From: a virus
IMG/VR virus record: IMGVR_UViG_3300021963_000050
Span: 1 to 64,000 of that record
DNA length: 64,000 nucleotides
Strand: one strand, 5' to 3'
The position numbers were made by a program, and so were the translations under genes. Every line of letters begins with the position of its first letter. The stretch's first letter is position 1. This document shows, one piece after another, positions 43,375 through 52,274 of the stretch. The notes beneath the pieces are model-generated. The model saw only the letters and a program-made list of their open reading frames with translations, had not been told where the DNA came from and did not search any database.

Positions 43375-46230
43375 TTAGATATTGTCAAATGATGCTCCTG
43401 TTGGTGTGATTATGAACTCAACATCGATGAATTCAAGAGCTCTTGTTGGTTTAATATAAATTTTACCTCTCAAAGTATTAGCGTCAATGTCCTCAGGGTC
43501 GTTTGAAACCGTTACACGGAATTCATATAAACCTCTTTCTCTCTTGATTGCGTCTAATATTGGGTTTACCAATCTCAAGAACTCGTTACGAACTTGTTCA
43601 TCGTTTTGTTCAAATAGTAATCTAACTGCCACCGCTGAAATCAATTTTCTTGCTCTCAACAACAATCTTCTTACGTTAATTCTATCCAATGCTGATTCAC
43701 GAACTTGAAGAGTTTTATTACCCCAAATTATCGTTCCTGTATCTGCGAATGTTGCGATAGGGTTAATTCGAGCTTTGTATAGGTCATCTCTTTCATCCAA
43801 AGTTAATTTCTTGAAAGCTTTGATAGAGTTAACCAAACCTCTTGAGTAACCCGCTACTGCGAACCAAGGGAAGGATACGTTATCTGTTAATGCGATATTT
43901 CTTAATACTTCACCTGTTGGTGGAAGATATAGTTGTACCGCGTTATCCACGTCTCTAACTTGAATCCAAGGCCAATATGTTGCTGAATAGTTACTATCAA
44001 TTGCAACTCCGTCCAATGCGTCTATAATTTCGTCAGAAGTACCATAGTTTGGTGGTGATATCACATAAAGTGAATCTGCTCTGTCTTCTTCAATCATATC
44101 AATTGCGTATGATGTTAAAGAACTATGGTCGTAGAAGTTAATACCCGGTGTTGAGAATATATTGATGTCAACCGCCTCAGGGTTTGCAAAAGTGTCAATA
44201 CCTTGAGTATATGCGTAGTAGTCAGAGTTTCCTGATACCGTACTAAACACCCCTCCGTTTGTGGTATTACCACTTGTGTAGGTAGTTTTACCAAAGATAT
44301 AACCATCACCGTAAGTTCTTACGTTTCTGTAGATATCCCATCCATCAAATCCACCACCTGCGGCGAATGTGAATTTACGGTAGTTGATGTTTGTTAAAAC
44401 GTTGTTTGCTCCACCTGTTTGACCTTCTAAATCATATGATGTAGTTAAGAAGGTAGTACCTGTGATAGTAGATGCGTTTGTTGATAAGTGGAAACCTTTA
44501 GTTGTTCCCGCAGCTCCCGTTCCTTTGAATTTAAATAAATCCCTATCGTATGTTGATTTATTAACTGGACTTGATAAACCAAAGTAAACCTTTCTCACTT
44601 TATCTCCTGAAGATAAAATAGGTGTTCCGTCCGCTTCGTATCCTGTTGTATCACCCGCGTCATAGAATTCTGTTTTATACATTACTGAACCTAAAGTTTT
44701 AGTTCCAAATGATGTGTTGTTCACAAATCCTTTGAAACCGCCAGGGTATGCATCAATCGGGTGGTCATTGGCCATCGATAACATAATGTATCTTGAACGT
44801 AATTCGTATTCACCATCAGATGTACCAACTTTTTTAGCCACATAACCAGGTAGGTCAGGATTCATATTACATCTTGAATATTTTTCAAGAACCACAATAT
44901 TGTCGTCAGTATCATTGAAGTCACGAACAATTAAGTCGAAGTCACCAGTGTTTACATCTATATTGATGATTGAAACTTTTACTTCAAAGTTTGCACTTTC
45001 ACCATCAGATACGGTGATAACATCAAATAAATCATCAACCTCACCACCTCTAACTTCAGAAACAACAGTTGGTGTCATTGGTGTATCCCATGAGGTTAAG
45101 AAGTTGTTACCTTCTGTTTCATATACTTCAGTTAAACTTAAACCTCTAATGTATCCTTGTTCATATGCTCTTACGAGATAATTTGGATATGATTCATAAA
45201 CATAAATTGGAACTTCACTTTTTAGTTTGTCATAAACATCAACCCCAAATACTTTAGTTACATATTTTGAAGATGTGGTATCCATACTACAAGTGAATGA
45301 CTTAGCACCACTTGTTGAACCTGTAACACCTACGGTAAACTCAGCTAATGGGTTTGTGGTGATACCTGTTCCTGTAATTTGGAAATTAACGTCTGTGGTT
45401 GTTTCTAAATTTAATGTTTGACCATTATAAGAACCTCTTGGTCTAAACGCTAAAACTATTTGTCCATCGTATGCAGTATTCAATGTACCGTTATATGTGT
45501 ATTTGGTTACATTGAATCTACTTGTACCACTATTGTAAACAAATAAGTAAGAATAAACTTCTGAACCACTTGTGTTACAAAGTACGTTGTACCATTCTTT
45601 GTTATTGTTGTTACTTGCATTATCTAAACCTGTCAAAGGTGAAATTTCTTCAATTGATGCCGTTTGACCACTTGTTCCTGATGTTGGTACTTCACCCATA
45701 ACAAACCATTGACCATGGTTTGCAGAAGTGTTACCACTAAAATTCGCAACAATGTAGTCGGTGATGTAGTTACCATCAACTGATATCTTATTAGATAATT
45801 CACTATAAATTGTACTTGCAGTAATCGTAGTGGTTGTTGCTGACATTGTTAATCCGGTGGTTGTTCCACTGAATGTACCTAAAGTCACACCACCTATTGT
45901 TTGTATACCGAATGTTTTAACTGGTTTGTAACCTGTTAAACCTAAAATTCTTGTAACAAATAATTGATTAGATTCTTCTAAATAAGATTTTGCGAAGTAC
46001 GGTAATTCATATCTTGGGTTGTTATTGTTGTCCTTTAGTGGACTTGTTCCCCCAAAATATGACTTGAATTCGTCAAAATTTGTTATTAATACAGGTTCAA
46101 AAGCGGGACCTTTTAAGGTTTCACCCACCAAACCTAACGTGCTTACCCCAACACTTTGTGCTACGAATGTTAAGTCTTTTTCAGATGTATATACACCCGG
46201 AGATACAAATACTCTATTTGAATTTGCCAT
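43375..46230 (-). CDS. gp18: tail sheath protein gp18
   Basis: A 951-residue contractile sheath subunit. The N-terminus is diagnostic (VFVSPGVYTSEKDLTFVAQ, VGLVGETLKGPAF-type strand, then NFDEFKSYFGG), as is the C-terminal core (LNIRRLLLRARKLI-type helix, QNDEQVRNEFLRLVNPILD, YEFRVTVSNDPEDID, GKIYIKPTRALEFIDVEFII). T4 gp18 has 659 residues; the extra length is mostly Thr/Gly-rich insertions at residues about 115-330 and 560-680, likely surface-exposed domains on the sheath. A TATTTAT element lies 39 bases upstream and a tetraloop terminator follows the stop. Confidence 0.93.
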   Translation of the reverse strand: MANSNRVFVSPGVYTSEKDLTFVAQSVGVSTLGLVGETLKGPAFEPVLITNFDEFKSYFGGTSPLKDNNNNPRYELPYFAKSYLEESNQLFVTRILGLTGYKPVKTFGIQTIGGVTLGTFSGTTTGLTMSATTTTITASTIYSELSNKISVDGNYITDYIVANFSGNTSANHGQWFVMGEVPTSGTSGQTASIEEISPLTGLDNASNNNNKEWYNVLCNTSGSEVYSYLFVYNSGTSRFNVTKYTYNGTLNTAYDGQIVLAFRPRGSYNGQTLNLETTTDVNFQITGTGITTNPLAEFTVGVTGSTSGAKSFTCSMDTTSSKYVTKVFGVDVYDKLKSEVPIYVYESYPNYLVRAYEQGYIRGLSLTEVYETEGNNFLTSWDTPMTPTVVSEVRGGEVDDLFDVITVSDGESANFEVKVSIINIDVNTGDFDLIVRDFNDTDDNIVVLEKYSRCNMNPDLPGYVAKKVGTSDGEYELRSRYIMLSMANDHPIDAYPGGFKGFVNNTSFGTKTLGSVMYKTEFYDAGDTTGYEADGTPILSSGDKVRKVYFGLSSPVNKSTYDRDLFKFKGTGAAGTTKGFHLSTNASTITGTTFLTTSYDLEGQTGGANNVLTNINYRKFTFAAGGGFDGWDIYRNVRTYGDGYIFGKTTYTSGNTTNGGVFSTVSGNSDYYAYTQGIDTFANPEAVDINIFSTPGINFYDHSSLTSYAIDMIEEDRADSLYVISPPNYGTSDEIIDALDGVAIDSNYSATYWPWIQVRDVDNAVQLYLPPTGEVLRNIALTDNVSFPWFAVAGYSRGLVNSIKAFKKLTLDERDDLYKARINPIATFADTGTIIWGNKTLQVRESALDRINVRRLLLRARKLISAVAVRLLFEQNDEQVRNEFLRLVNPILDAIKRERGLYEFRVTVSNDPEDIDANTLRGKIYIKPTRALEFIDVEFIITPTGASFDNI

Positions 46231-46269
46231 TTTTAATTTGTTTGGTTAATTAATTTTATTTCTTTATCA

Positions 46270-46276
46270 ATAAATA
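46270..46276 (-). promoter_or_regulatory. gp18: TATTTAT element upstream of gp18
   Basis: Minus-strand agaTATTTATTG, 39 bases before the sheath ATG, in a gap shared with a divergent small plus-strand gene that has its own copy. Confidence 0.55.
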
Positions 46277-46353
46277 TCTTTGTTTTTGGGAAAGATTTCC
46301 TTGATTTTTTTAAAAATGATACTTATAGATACTAATTTATCTTTTAGTATCGA

Positions 46354-46360
46354 TATTTAT
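46354..46360 (+). promoter_or_regulatory. TATTTAT element before the small gene at 46368
   Basis: Plus-strand cgaTATTTATC, 7 bases before the ATG. Divergent from the copy at 46270-46276. Confidence 0.5.
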
Positions 46361-46367
46361 CTTTATT

Positions 46368-46544
46368 ATGGAAAAACCCTTTAAAAACATTAAGGTAGGT
46401 GAAAAACATCACGAAATTTTAAAAGAGTATTGTGATAAAAACGGATTGAAAATTTATAAACTAATTCATAAATGGATTGATGAAAATTGTAAATCTTCAA
46501 AACAAAATGATGGTCCTAAAAAAAAGGATATCTACGGGGATTAG
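46368..46544 (+). CDS. small lysine-rich protein
   Basis: A 58-residue frame (MEKPFKNIKVGEKHHEILKE, later KLIHKWIDENCKSS, ending KKKDIYGD) on the plus strand between the sheath and the gp15-like genes. Three points favour a real gene: a TATTTAT box 7 bases upstream of the ATG, a codon mix like its neighbours, and a sensible small helical sequence resembling short DNA-binding or regulatory proteins (YCDKNGLKIYKLIHKWI). Its last four bases overlap the end of the convergent 368-residue gene. No family is recognised. Confidence 0.6.
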   Translation: MEKPFKNIKVGEKHHEILKEYCDKNGLKIYKLIHKWIDENCKSSKQNDGPKKKDIYGD

Positions 46545-47647
46545 TTAAAAGTCGAACCCGTTGTAAAAGTGTATTCGTATTTTGACCTCCCTATCGTATC
46601 GATATTAACATTTTTAAATGATGTTGTACCCGATAACTGATTGTAATTTTCTGTAATAGTATATTCGGTCGTTCCCGATAATTGATTTCTCTCAATGAAT
46701 AATCTTACAGATTGCGTAATTGGGGTCCCTGTTGTAACTAAAGAATCGGTAAAAGTAATTTCTACAGTCTTATCAACTTTATATTGTGATGTTGCGGTGT
46801 AGTTTGCAATAATTGACCCATTAGTGTATTCACTTTGTATTGTGATATTATTGGTTTTTCTCTTAACAGGATATATTGTTCTTAAATCAGGTTCAACCAT
46901 TGTGATACTTCTATTGATTGCTGGTGAAACTTCAAATTCTTCATCATCAATTAAAAACCCTAACATGGTAAACCCATAATTTTGAATATAGAATCTTCTA
47001 CCATCGAGTGTATCCATTGGTGTGTTATCCTCAATTCTATCCATTACAATTGGAATGTAATGACCTTTAACTCGTGTATACGCTTGTCTTGATGAGAATT
47101 TTTGTAAAACTCTTTGATTGAATTTATTTATGTCCCTAAATTTTGTACATACAATTGTTACGTCAAAACTTATGTCTACCGCTATAGGTTGTGGTATTTT
47201 ATAAATGTCCGCACCCATTTGATTCCCATCCCAAGTAGGTACTGACGCATAGAAAAAATCTCTTCTATCTGGTATGGTTCTTTGTATGGATGGATTAGTA
47301 CCCAATTGTACATCGGGTTTTCTAACAACGGCAATAAAAGGTAATTTTAGATTACCATCTTCATCACTAAAAGACCAATTATTAGTATATTCAGACCATC
47401 TTTGAATTGTTAAAATTTTAGGAATCATTGGGATTTGTTCACCATCAGAAATTACTTTAAAATTTTCTTTAACAAATTCTAACATACCCAAGTCAAGGTC
47501 ATCGTGCAATATTGAATCAGGAAGAAAGGTATCAGATTTAATAATTTCTTCTAATAACTCTTTTCGTCTTCCTGTTATTGCAGGACCATCAGTGTTTTGG
47601 TTAACACCGTATACTTTGATATCATTTTTTCTTTTAGGTAATCCCAT
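46541..47647 (-). CDS. gp15-like tail terminator/sheath stabiliser
   Basis: A 368-residue protein (T4 gp15 has 272). The match is in the order of elements: a P-x-P-I-x-x-x-x-x-x-V-x-x-x-T-K-x-x-D strand-helix (KIPQPIAVDISFDVTIVCTK), a helix with NKFNQRVLQKFSSRQA, and the strands GRRFYIQNYGFTMLGFLIDD followed by EEFEVSPAI. gp15 caps the tail and joins it to the head. The C-terminal 90 residues (Thr/Ser/Asn-rich, beta type) are extra. It sits between a gp14-like gene and the sheath, exactly where T4-type phages keep gp15. Identity rests on pattern and position. Confidence 0.6.
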   Translation of the reverse strand: MGLPKRKNDIKVYGVNQNTDGPAITGRRKELLEEIIKSDTFLPDSILHDDLDLGMLEFVKENFKVISDGEQIPMIPKILTIQRWSEYTNNWSFSDEDGNLKLPFIAVVRKPDVQLGTNPSIQRTIPDRRDFFYASVPTWDGNQMGADIYKIPQPIAVDISFDVTIVCTKFRDINKFNQRVLQKFSSRQAYTRVKGHYIPIVMDRIEDNTPMDTLDGRRFYIQNYGFTMLGFLIDDEEFEVSPAINRSITMVEPDLRTIYPVKRKTNNITIQSEYTNGSIIANYTATSQYKVDKTVEITFTDSLVTTGTPITQSVRLFIERNQLSGTTEYTITENYNQLSGTTSFKNVNIDTIGRSKYEYTFTTGSTFN

Positions 47648-47649
47648 AA

Positions 47650-48162
47650 TTAAATTCCTCTAAATTCGGATTCTTGAGCAATAGCACAAGTAATTGTTCT
47701 GTAATGAGGTCTAAATCCAAACATATTGTGTTTATTATCTGAAGTTACTTTACCATCATTAACAACGGTGTAGTATCTAATTTTATCTTCAGATTCATGA
47801 TAACCGATAAAATCACCATATCTGATGTCAATATCCATTTCTTCCAAATGTTTGATGTAGACAGAAACAGTCATATTACCAGGTTCCAAATACCTATTTA
47901 CACCTTTTGTATATGAAGCGTTTTTCGGTTCTTCAATTTTAACTAAACCAAAAAATTCAGTCGGAGGTAAGAATTTGATTTGGTCCTTACCAACCTCTCC
48001 GTAAACATCGTCCGTGTCGGTCTTCTGTCTATCAACCCTAAATAGAACTAATTTCATACCCAAATCACCATGCAAGTATTCCTCCCCTAACTGAACATTG
48101 AAATCAAAATCAGTTTGAGAGAAAAATTTACTTAATCTTGTTATAGGTAGTTTATTACTCAT
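47650..48162 (-). CDS. neck protein, gp14-like
   Basis: A 170-residue beta-rich protein. Strands such as GMKLVLFRVDRQ, FFGLVKIEEPKN, GNMTVSVYIKHLEE, DIRYGDFIGYHE, KIRYYTVVNDGKV follow the order expected of the gp14 neck family (L/F-x-V-x-I strand, then P-x-x-G-D-x-I/V and Y-x-I/V-x-x-x strand). It is shorter than T4 gp14 (256). The downstream neighbour is the gp15-like gene (2-base gap). A TATTTAT element is 5 bases before the ATG. The gene starts next to the divergent SNF2 helicase. Confidence 0.5.
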   Translation of the reverse strand: MSNKLPITRLSKFFSQTDFDFNVQLGEEYLHGDLGMKLVLFRVDRQKTDTDDVYGEVGKDQIKFLPPTEFFGLVKIEEPKNASYTKGVNRYLEPGNMTVSVYIKHLEEMDIDIRYGDFIGYHESEDKIRYYTVVNDGKVTSDNKHNMFGFRPHYRTITCAIAQESEFRGI

Positions 48163-48167
48163 TTATT

Positions 48168-48174
48168 ATAAATA
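48168..48174 (-). promoter_or_regulatory. TATTTAT element, 5 bases before the ATG at 48162
   Basis: Minus-strand acTATTTATAA in the short gap between the gp14-like gene and the divergent helicase. Confidence 0.5.
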
Positions 48175-48198
48175 GTTCATTTATTGATTCTATTTTGG

Positions 48199-48206
48199 TA
48201 TATTTA
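48199..48206 (+). promoter_or_regulatory. weak promoter box before the SNF2 helicase
   Basis: Plus-strand TATATTTA, matching TAnnTTTG at 7 of 8 positions, ends 9 bases before the ATG at 48216. The expected TTTG at 19 bases upstream reads TTCA, so only half of the host-type promoter is present. Confidence 0.3.
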
Positions 48207-48215
48207 AGTTATTGT

Positions 48216-49970
48216 ATGCATAATAAGGTTCCTGAAATAGAGGCGAGGGAAATTTTATCTACTTACGAAGGTTTTAACAACCAATTAATCGAGTGGAAAA
48301 GAAAATTAATTGAATTAAAAGGTTTTCAATTAACAAGACCCCAAGCCGAGTATGTTTTAAAGTACCACGAGGTTGTTCCCCGTGTTGCTAAAAAATATAT
48401 TAATATTGTTGAGGGGTTTGGTGAAAAACTTATGGAATCTAAACACCTAACAAAACCACCTGAAAAAATTTGGTGTGAAAAATTGTTATGTGAAAGTGAA
48501 ATGGCATACCATATATGGGGTAAAGTTTTTGAAACTGAAAAAAATTACTCTATGTGGTTACCAAAATCCGCAATCATTCAAGAGGAAAAAAAATTAAATA
48601 GGGAGGTTGATTATTCTCCATATGATAAAAGACCACCGTTACCCCATCAAAAAGTTGCAATTGAAAAATTATTAGCCAATGATAAATTCATTTTGGCTGA
48701 TGATATGGGATTAGGAAAAACCACATCCGCAATTATTGCATCTTTAGAAAGTGGTGCAAAAAAGATTTTGATAATATGTCCCGCATCGTTAAAAATAAAT
48801 TGGCAGAGAGAAATTGAGAACTACTCAAATAGAAAAACATTAATTGTTGAGGGACGTAAATGGGGGTCAACTTTTGATTATTACATTATCAACTATGATA
48901 TTGTAAAAAATTATCATTCAACAGAAACACCCGAAATTGGTCAGGAAAATAACAATTCAATTATTAATGAAAAATTTGATTTAGCGATTGTTGACGAAGC
49001 TCATTACATTTCAAATACCACGGCACAACGAACTAAATTAATTAACGATATTTTAAAAAACATACCGAAAGTTTGGTTACTTACAGGTACACCAATGACA
49101 TCAAAACCAATTAATTATTATAATCTTTTAAGAATAGTTAATTCAAACGTCACATTAAATTGGCAGGGTTATGTTAGAAGGTACTGTGGTGGATATCAAT
49201 TTACTGTAAACAAAAAGAAAATTTGGAACACAGGCGGTGCAACTAATTTAGACGAACTTAGAATGAGAACTAAAAATCTTGTTTTAAGAAGAATGAAAAC
49301 CGATATATTGGATTTACCAGATAAAATTATCACCCCAATTTTCTTAGATTTAAAAAGTACATATTACGATGAAGAATTAGAAGATTTTTTAAGGATTACA
49401 AGTGAAGCGAAAAATAAAGAATCTTTGAGTATTACTATAAATCGTTTGATGAAAGTAAGACAAATTGTTTCACAGGAAAAAATTAATTATACCTGTGAAC
49501 TAATTGATAGATGTTTAGAACAAGGAAAAAAAGTAATCGTATTCACAAACTTTACCATGTCTTTAGACACGTTACATGAGAAGTATAAGAAAAACTCTGT
49601 AGTATTGGATGGTAGAATGTCTAAAGAAAAAAGACAACAATCTGTGGACCGTTTTCAAAATGAAGACAAGGTAAAGATATTCATCTCAAATATCGTAGCC
49701 GGTGGTGTTGGTATCACCTTAACCGCAGCTGAGGTTGTAATTATGAATGACTTATCGTTTGTACCCGCTCATCACAGTCAAGCTGAGGACAGGGCTTTCA
49801 GATATGGACAAAAGAAAAATGTATTGGTTTACTACCCAATATTTGAAAACACTATTGAGAAAATAGTGTACAATATGTTACAGAAGAAAAAGAATATTAT
49901 TGACCAAGTTATGGGCGACGGGGATTTCTCAGAGAGTTTTGCTCAATCACTTCTCAAAGAGATTCTTTAA
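48216..49970 (+). CDS. SNF2-family DNA helicase/translocase
   Basis: A 584-residue protein from the ATG at 48216 (MHNKVPEIEA); a TTG 21 bases upstream is less likely. The motor is complete: Walker A ADDMGLGKTT (about 161-170), IICPASLKINWQREI, DEAH box VDEAHYI (about 258-264), VWLLTGTPM, then the second RecA lobe with IVFTNFTMSL, VLDGRMSKEKRQQSVDRFQ, GGVGITLTAAEVVIM and QAEDRAFRYGQKKNV. This is the SNF2/SMARCAL1-like layout used for fork remodelling and annealing; in T4 the equivalent role is played by UvsW. The N-terminal 130 residues may bind DNA. Its end overlaps the convergent next gene by 24 bases. Confidence 0.9.
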   Translation: MHNKVPEIEAREILSTYEGFNNQLIEWKRKLIELKGFQLTRPQAEYVLKYHEVVPRVAKKYINIVEGFGEKLMESKHLTKPPEKIWCEKLLCESEMAYHIWGKVFETEKNYSMWLPKSAIIQEEKKLNREVDYSPYDKRPPLPHQKVAIEKLLANDKFILADDMGLGKTTSAIIASLESGAKKILIICPASLKINWQREIENYSNRKTLIVEGRKWGSTFDYYIINYDIVKNYHSTETPEIGQENNNSIINEKFDLAIVDEAHYISNTTAQRTKLINDILKNIPKVWLLTGTPMTSKPINYYNLLRIVNSNVTLNWQGYVRRYCGGYQFTVNKKKIWNTGGATNLDELRMRTKNLVLRRMKTDILDLPDKIITPIFLDLKSTYYDEELEDFLRITSEAKNKESLSITINRLMKVRQIVSQEKINYTCELIDRCLEQGKKVIVFTNFTMSLDTLHEKYKKNSVVLDGRMSKEKRQQSVDRFQNEDKVKIFISNIVAGGVGITLTAAEVVIMNDLSFVPAHHSQAEDRAFRYGQKKNVLVYYPIFENTIEKIVYNMLQKKKNIIDQVMGDGDFSESFAQSLLKEIL

Positions 49971-51101
49971 TGTATTCATCATAAAGTCAATGTCTTCTTG
50001 TTTTTTTGAGATGTTTTGAATTATCTCCACCCAAACATTGTAAATTTTTTGAATATCAAAATCTTCACTGTTTGAAGGTAGATTAACAATAACTTTATTT
50101 TCATCTTTAATAAAATTCAGATTCGTTTCCTCAGAAACTTCAAGTACAAACTCAACCTCATTTTTAGAACAATACATAAAAAACTCAAAGAAAATTTTTG
50201 AGTTAAACATGTCATCAATTTTTTCTTGCATCAATATGTTGTTTTTATTATATGTATACCAACCGTCCGATTGATTTATTATGGTATCTTCCTTTAGATA
50301 TAGAAAAATCATTTTATCAGGACTAACTGTATTGAATTTGAAATTGTAATTCAATGATACTAACACCAAAAAGTCAATACCTTTACCTATATAATCTTTT
50401 ACATCTATAATGTTTTTAAAACTGTTCCCTTGAAACTTTACAACTTTACTTTGTATTTTTTTTACTTTTGTTTCGTCTTCAATATTAACAGTAAACAAAT
50501 CACATCCATTAACCATATCAATTGACGAACCTCTAACTAAAGAGGTTCTATATATTTTAGCGGTCTTTATATTTTTTTTGAAATGATATTCAATACAAAG
50601 TTCACCATAAGTTCCTGAACCAATTGTCTTGGATGCAACATGAAAAAGTTCATAAAGAAAATCACTTGGGCCAAGTAACCTATGGTCAACAAACACTCTG
50701 TCTTTGTAATGTCTCAACCATTTAAAGTAATTCTTTATTTCCTTTTCAATATAATCAGGTGAATTATTTTCAAAAACAATTTCAGTTAATGGTTCACCAT
50801 TAAATTCATTAATCCCTTTTAAAAAATAATCTTGAAAAATCCATTCATTTAATTTTTCAACAATTTTTATATTAACAAAGTAATTTGTATTAAATTGATT
50901 TACTGGTGACCAAGAACCCTTTGAAGTTAGCACACCATAAGTTCTATTCTTTTCGCAGAATCCATACTGATTTATATTTCTATAACACTCCCGAAAAACC
51001 TCCCGCCATTCATCCATAAAAAGGTCTTTTATTGGACCTTTTATTGTACAAATTCTTTTTATATGGTTTTCAATGTTTCTTAGATTCCCGGTAGAATACA
51101 T
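49947..51101 (-). CDS. unknown protein, possible PD-(D/E)XK nuclease
   Basis: A 384-residue Lys/Phe/Asn-rich protein with no firm family. The middle shows a plausible PD-(D/E)XK core: an acidic helix YGELCIEYHF (about 162-171), GCDLF (Asp about 199) and KIQSKVVKF (Q-x-K about 216-218), in the usual E-x(n)-D-x(n)-Q/E-x-K order, preceded by the strand-turn RGSSIDMVN. I infer a nuclease fold. It is a lone minus-strand gene between two plus-strand genes, with the best Bacteroidota-type promoter in the window 21 bases before its ATG, so it is probably expressed early. Codon use is similar to the surroundings. Confidence 0.5.
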   Translation of the reverse strand: MYSTGNLRNIENHIKRICTIKGPIKDLFMDEWREVFRECYRNINQYGFCEKNRTYGVLTSKGSWSPVNQFNTNYFVNIKIVEKLNEWIFQDYFLKGINEFNGEPLTEIVFENNSPDYIEKEIKNYFKWLRHYKDRVFVDHRLLGPSDFLYELFHVASKTIGSGTYGELCIEYHFKKNIKTAKIYRTSLVRGSSIDMVNGCDLFTVNIEDETKVKKIQSKVVKFQGNSFKNIIDVKDYIGKGIDFLVLVSLNYNFKFNTVSPDKMIFLYLKEDTIINQSDGWYTYNKNNILMQEKIDDMFNSKIFFEFFMYCSKNEVEFVLEVSEETNLNFIKDENKVIVNLPSNSEDFDIQKIYNVWVEIIQNISKKQEDIDFMMNTLKNLFEK

Positions 51102-51121
51102 CAGTATTTAGAATATTAAAA

Positions 51122-51152
51122 CAAATATACAGATATTTATTGGTAAATCAAA
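51122..51152 (-). promoter_or_regulatory. perfect Bacteroidota-type promoter of the putative nuclease
   Basis: Minus-strand TTTG (51152-51149), exactly 19 bases, then TATATTTG (51129-51122): both boxes and the spacer match the TTTG-N19-TAnnTTTG consensus with no mismatch. A plus-strand TATTTAT element for the divergent gene lies inside the spacer. Confidence 0.8.
51134..51140 (+). promoter_or_regulatory. TATTTAT element, 15 bases before the ATG at 51156
   Basis: Plus-strand agaTATTTATTGG, overlapping the spacer of the divergent host-type promoter. Early and late transcription would therefore compete here. Confidence 0.5.
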
Positions 51153-51155
51153 ATA

Positions 51156-52274
51156 ATGGCAACAACTGTAATTTCAAATGCTGAAAAACAAAAACTTTAC
51201 ACTCAAGTTTTTCACTTATTAGGTTTACCGGTGAGAGGTGTTGAACTTACGGAGGAACAAATGGATACCTTTTTAGAATTAGCGGTATCGGAGTATGAAC
51301 AATATGTGAGTGATTGGTTAATTGAATCACAGTGGTCAGCACTCGCTGGATTAAATGTTGATACTCAATCTTTAACCAGAGCTTTTACAACAAGAAGTTT
51401 AGATTACGAAACACAATATACTCACTCTTATTCTAAAATCGTTGGTCTTCAAACAGGTGGTGATAGTGAATTAAAAAAAGATTATTTCTCGTTAACCGCT
51501 AACACTCAAACATATACAATTCCTGCTGGTAGAGAAATAAACGAATTATTATGGTTCTCAAGAGCGGAATTAACCGATTCTATCGTTGACCCATTTTTAG
51601 GTGGATTTGGTGGTCTTGGTGGTGTTGCGTTCGGTGGTGTCGGTGGTTTTGCACAACAAGGTTCTTCGGGTTCATACTTTATGTTACCCGCCTATGACTT
51701 ATTGTTAAGAATGGGTGATAGAAATATCAAAAACCGATTAATAGGTGGAGATTTAACATACAGAATTACCGCAGGACCAAATGGAACTAAAATAGTTCAC
51801 CTATATAACGTACCTGGCGGTCGATTTGATTTTGGTTCAATACAGAATAACAGACAAAAAGTTTGGTATTGGTACTATGATACCACATCTCTTGACACTT
51901 GTTTAGATAAGAATAGTGGTATTGTTAAACTACCATCAGATGTTGAAACTGAAGAGTTAACATGGGATATGTTAAATAAACCCGCACAAAACTGGGTTAG
52001 AAAATATCTTATCGCGTATTCAAAAGAAGGTTTAGGTAGAATATGGGGTAAGTTCTCAGGAGACTTACAAGTACCTGATAGTCCAATAAAACTTGATTAT
52101 TCATCTTTACTACAAGAAGGAAAAGATGAGAAATTAAAACTTGTTGAGGAGTTAATGAATAGATTAGAAAGATTAAGACCTGACAAATTATTGGAAAGAA
52201 AAGGAATGGAAGCTGAAAACCTAAATAAGGCTTTAAAGTACAGACCATTCCAATCCCCATTCAACGTAATTTAA
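51156..52274 (+). CDS. neck/head-completion protein, gp13-like
   Basis: A 372-residue protein. The N-terminus FHLLGLPVRGVELTEEQMDT and the following EYEQYVSDWLI fit the gp13 neck family start (L-G-x-x-x-x-x-V-E-L-x-x-E-Q-x-x). The middle has the DYFSLTANTQTYTIPAGREI strand pair and a Gly-rich loop (GGFGGLGGVAFGGVGG, about 150-165). The C-terminal helix pattern around WDMLNKPAQNWVRKYLIA and GLGRIWGKFSG also fits. gp13 and gp14 close the head after packaging. It is unusual that this gene is on the plus strand, 3 kb from the gp14- and gp15-like genes. Its end overlaps the polymerase gene by 4 bases. Confidence 0.5.
   Translation: MATTVISNAEKQKLYTQVFHLLGLPVRGVELTEEQMDTFLELAVSEYEQYVSDWLIESQWSALAGLNVDTQSLTRAFTTRSLDYETQYTHSYSKIVGLQTGGDSELKKDYFSLTANTQTYTIPAGREINELLWFSRAELTDSIVDPFLGGFGGLGGVAFGGVGGFAQQGSSGSYFMLPAYDLLLRMGDRNIKNRLIGGDLTYRITAGPNGTKIVHLYNVPGGRFDFGSIQNNRQKVWYWYYDTTSLDTCLDKNSGIVKLPSDVETEELTWDMLNKPAQNWVRKYLIAYSKEGLGRIWGKFSGDLQVPDSPIKLDYSSLLQEGKDEKLKLVEELMNRLERLRPDKLLERKGMEAENLNKALKYRPFQSPFNVI

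Noticed and set aside
48195-48215. TTG start for the SNF2 helicase.
   Set aside because: The ATG at 48216 lies 9 bases after a promoter-like box; starting earlier would put the box inside the gene.
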